A stretch of DNA of 64,000 nt, taken from positions 1 through 64,000 of the forward strand of contig SYFY01000191.1 in NCBI GenBank assembly GCA_005799745.1, read 5' to 3'. Positions 63,535-64,000 of the stretch are shown here, in pieces. The position numbers and the translations under genes were made by a program. Position 1 is the stretch's first letter, and each line of letters starts with the position of its first letter. Below the pieces are notes generated by a model. It searched no databases, was not told where the DNA came from, and worked only from the letters and a program-made list of their open reading frames with translations. Source of the stretch: Gammaproteobacteria bacterium (GTDB lineage Bacteria > Pseudomonadota > Gammaproteobacteria > Pseudomonadales > Azotimanducaceae).

Positions 63535-64000
63535 TCAGCTGGTCAGTGAACGCAGCCCATCGGCACGAACATGTTCGATCAATGCATAACGGAGCAGCTG
63601 ATCCGAGGACTCAACACGTTCAACTTGTCCAAGATCAGCCCGATATTCTTCGAGCGCATAGTCGATGGTGGCGATGCGATAAGTCCTCGCCGGATCGATC
63701 TTGCCAAGGCGTTGCCTGATCATCTCGCCGAGTTGATCGCCACGTATCTGTGCCGCAACCAGATGATTGGCAAAAGGATCAAAAGTGAACATCGTTCCTG
63801 TGGTGACTGGCCCCGGGACAATTCGCGCCGGTAACGGCCCTGGCATCAAGGCGGCGTCTGCATCAAAAACTACGCTCATCGCCGGCTCCATAAAACTGCG
63901 AACAGACGCGCCTTCAACCTGCTGATGCGCTTCAGCCAGGGTCTCCCCAACGTGTTGACGCAGGGGATCACGTGTCAATCGCAGATATGCATGCACGTGT
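63535..64000 (-). CDS. 5'-nucleotidase/UDP-sugar hydrolase C-terminal part, cut by window edge
   Basis: The final 155 residues of a UshA/5'-nucleotidase-type enzyme: LMPGPLPARIVPGPVTTG, FTFDPFANHLVAAQIRGDQL and ARTYRIATIDYALEEYRADL are typical of the 5_nucleotid_C domain that binds the nucleotide. The metallophosphoesterase domain lies outside. The frame is still open at base 64000. Convergent with the FecCD pseudogene, three bases apart. Confidence 0.8.
   Translation of the reverse strand, partial: HVHAYLRLTRDPLRQHVGETLAEAHQQVEGASVRSFMEPAMSVVFDADAALMPGPLPARIVPGPVTTGTMFTFDPFANHLVAAQIRGDQLGEMIRQRLGKIDPARTYRIATIDYALEEYRADLGQVERVESSDQLLRYALIEHVRADGLRSLTS

Noticed and set aside
1-64000. CRISPR array, tRNA, rRNA, insertion sequence or phage genes
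   Set aside because: The only arrays are short 11- to 16-base tandem repeats with no spacers; no tRNA cloverleaf, transposase or integrase was found.

Overview
The window looks like a chromosomal segment of an uncultured, moderately GC-rich, probably marine gammaproteobacterium. The evidence is the typical gammaproteobacterial block dapA-bamC-MBL hydrolase, tusA/bepA, nadA, folK and glnS, together with many acyl-CoA dehydrogenases, CoA transferases and short-chain dehydrogenases of the kind found in aerobic lipid, steroid or isoprenoid degraders. Genes are densely packed and often joined by ATGA or GTGA overlaps. I saw no rRNA, tRNA, CRISPR array, insertion sequence or phage gene.

Layout. 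1-9.9 kb: the 5' part of glnS, a transglutaminase-like protein, tesB, small membrane and flavin-binding proteins, a paired acyl-CoA dehydrogenase operon, and yjbQ. 10.0-10.7 kb: a remnant of a PAS/EAL signalling protein. 10.7-20 kb: an eight-gene, tightly overlapping minus-strand operon joining a TatT-associated (TPAT-type) TRAP transporter to MlaC, MlaA, an RND/MMPL lipid-type exporter and an LtaS-type transferase. Just upstream at 20.0-20.6 kb lies a periplasmic redoxin whose first active-site Cys codon is TGA, followed by a hairpin of bacterial SECIS type: a candidate selenoprotein. 21-30.7 kb: housekeeping genes (crotonase, cnoX, MBL hydrolase, bamC, dapA, tusA, bepA, nadA). 30.8-35.3 kb: an SDR / CoA transferase / two acyl-CoA dehydrogenase operon. 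35.3-46 kb: hydroxyacid dehydrogenase, luciferase-like oxidoreductase, a broken TIR-like gene, a double CoA transferase, folK, Zn alcohol dehydrogenase, and a Do-type protease with a response regulator. 46.4-51.8 kb: a form II molybdenum hydroxylase cluster (G-S-L-M) divergent from a MarR regulator. 51.9-59.3 kb: a plus-strand run in which a carotenoid oxygenase, a LytS-type kinase, its LytTR regulator and an acyl-CoA dehydrogenase are all interrupted, while a sulfatase and an SDR stay intact. 59.4-64 kb: AraC/GyrI regulator, alpha/beta hydrolase, metY, a frameshifted FecCD permease, and the C-terminal part of a 5'-nucleotidase.

The two observations most worth following are the candidate selenoprotein redoxin and the TRAP-Mla-RND-LtaS operon, which together suggest an envelope lipid-handling locus. 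A cautionary pattern runs through the window. At least nine genes carry in-frame stops or frameshifts. All four frameshifts fit loss of a single base, and most stops fit one C-to-T or G-to-A change. Some of this may be consensus error, and some is genuine decay (for example the PAS/EAL deletion). No gap above about 350 bases lacks a gene.
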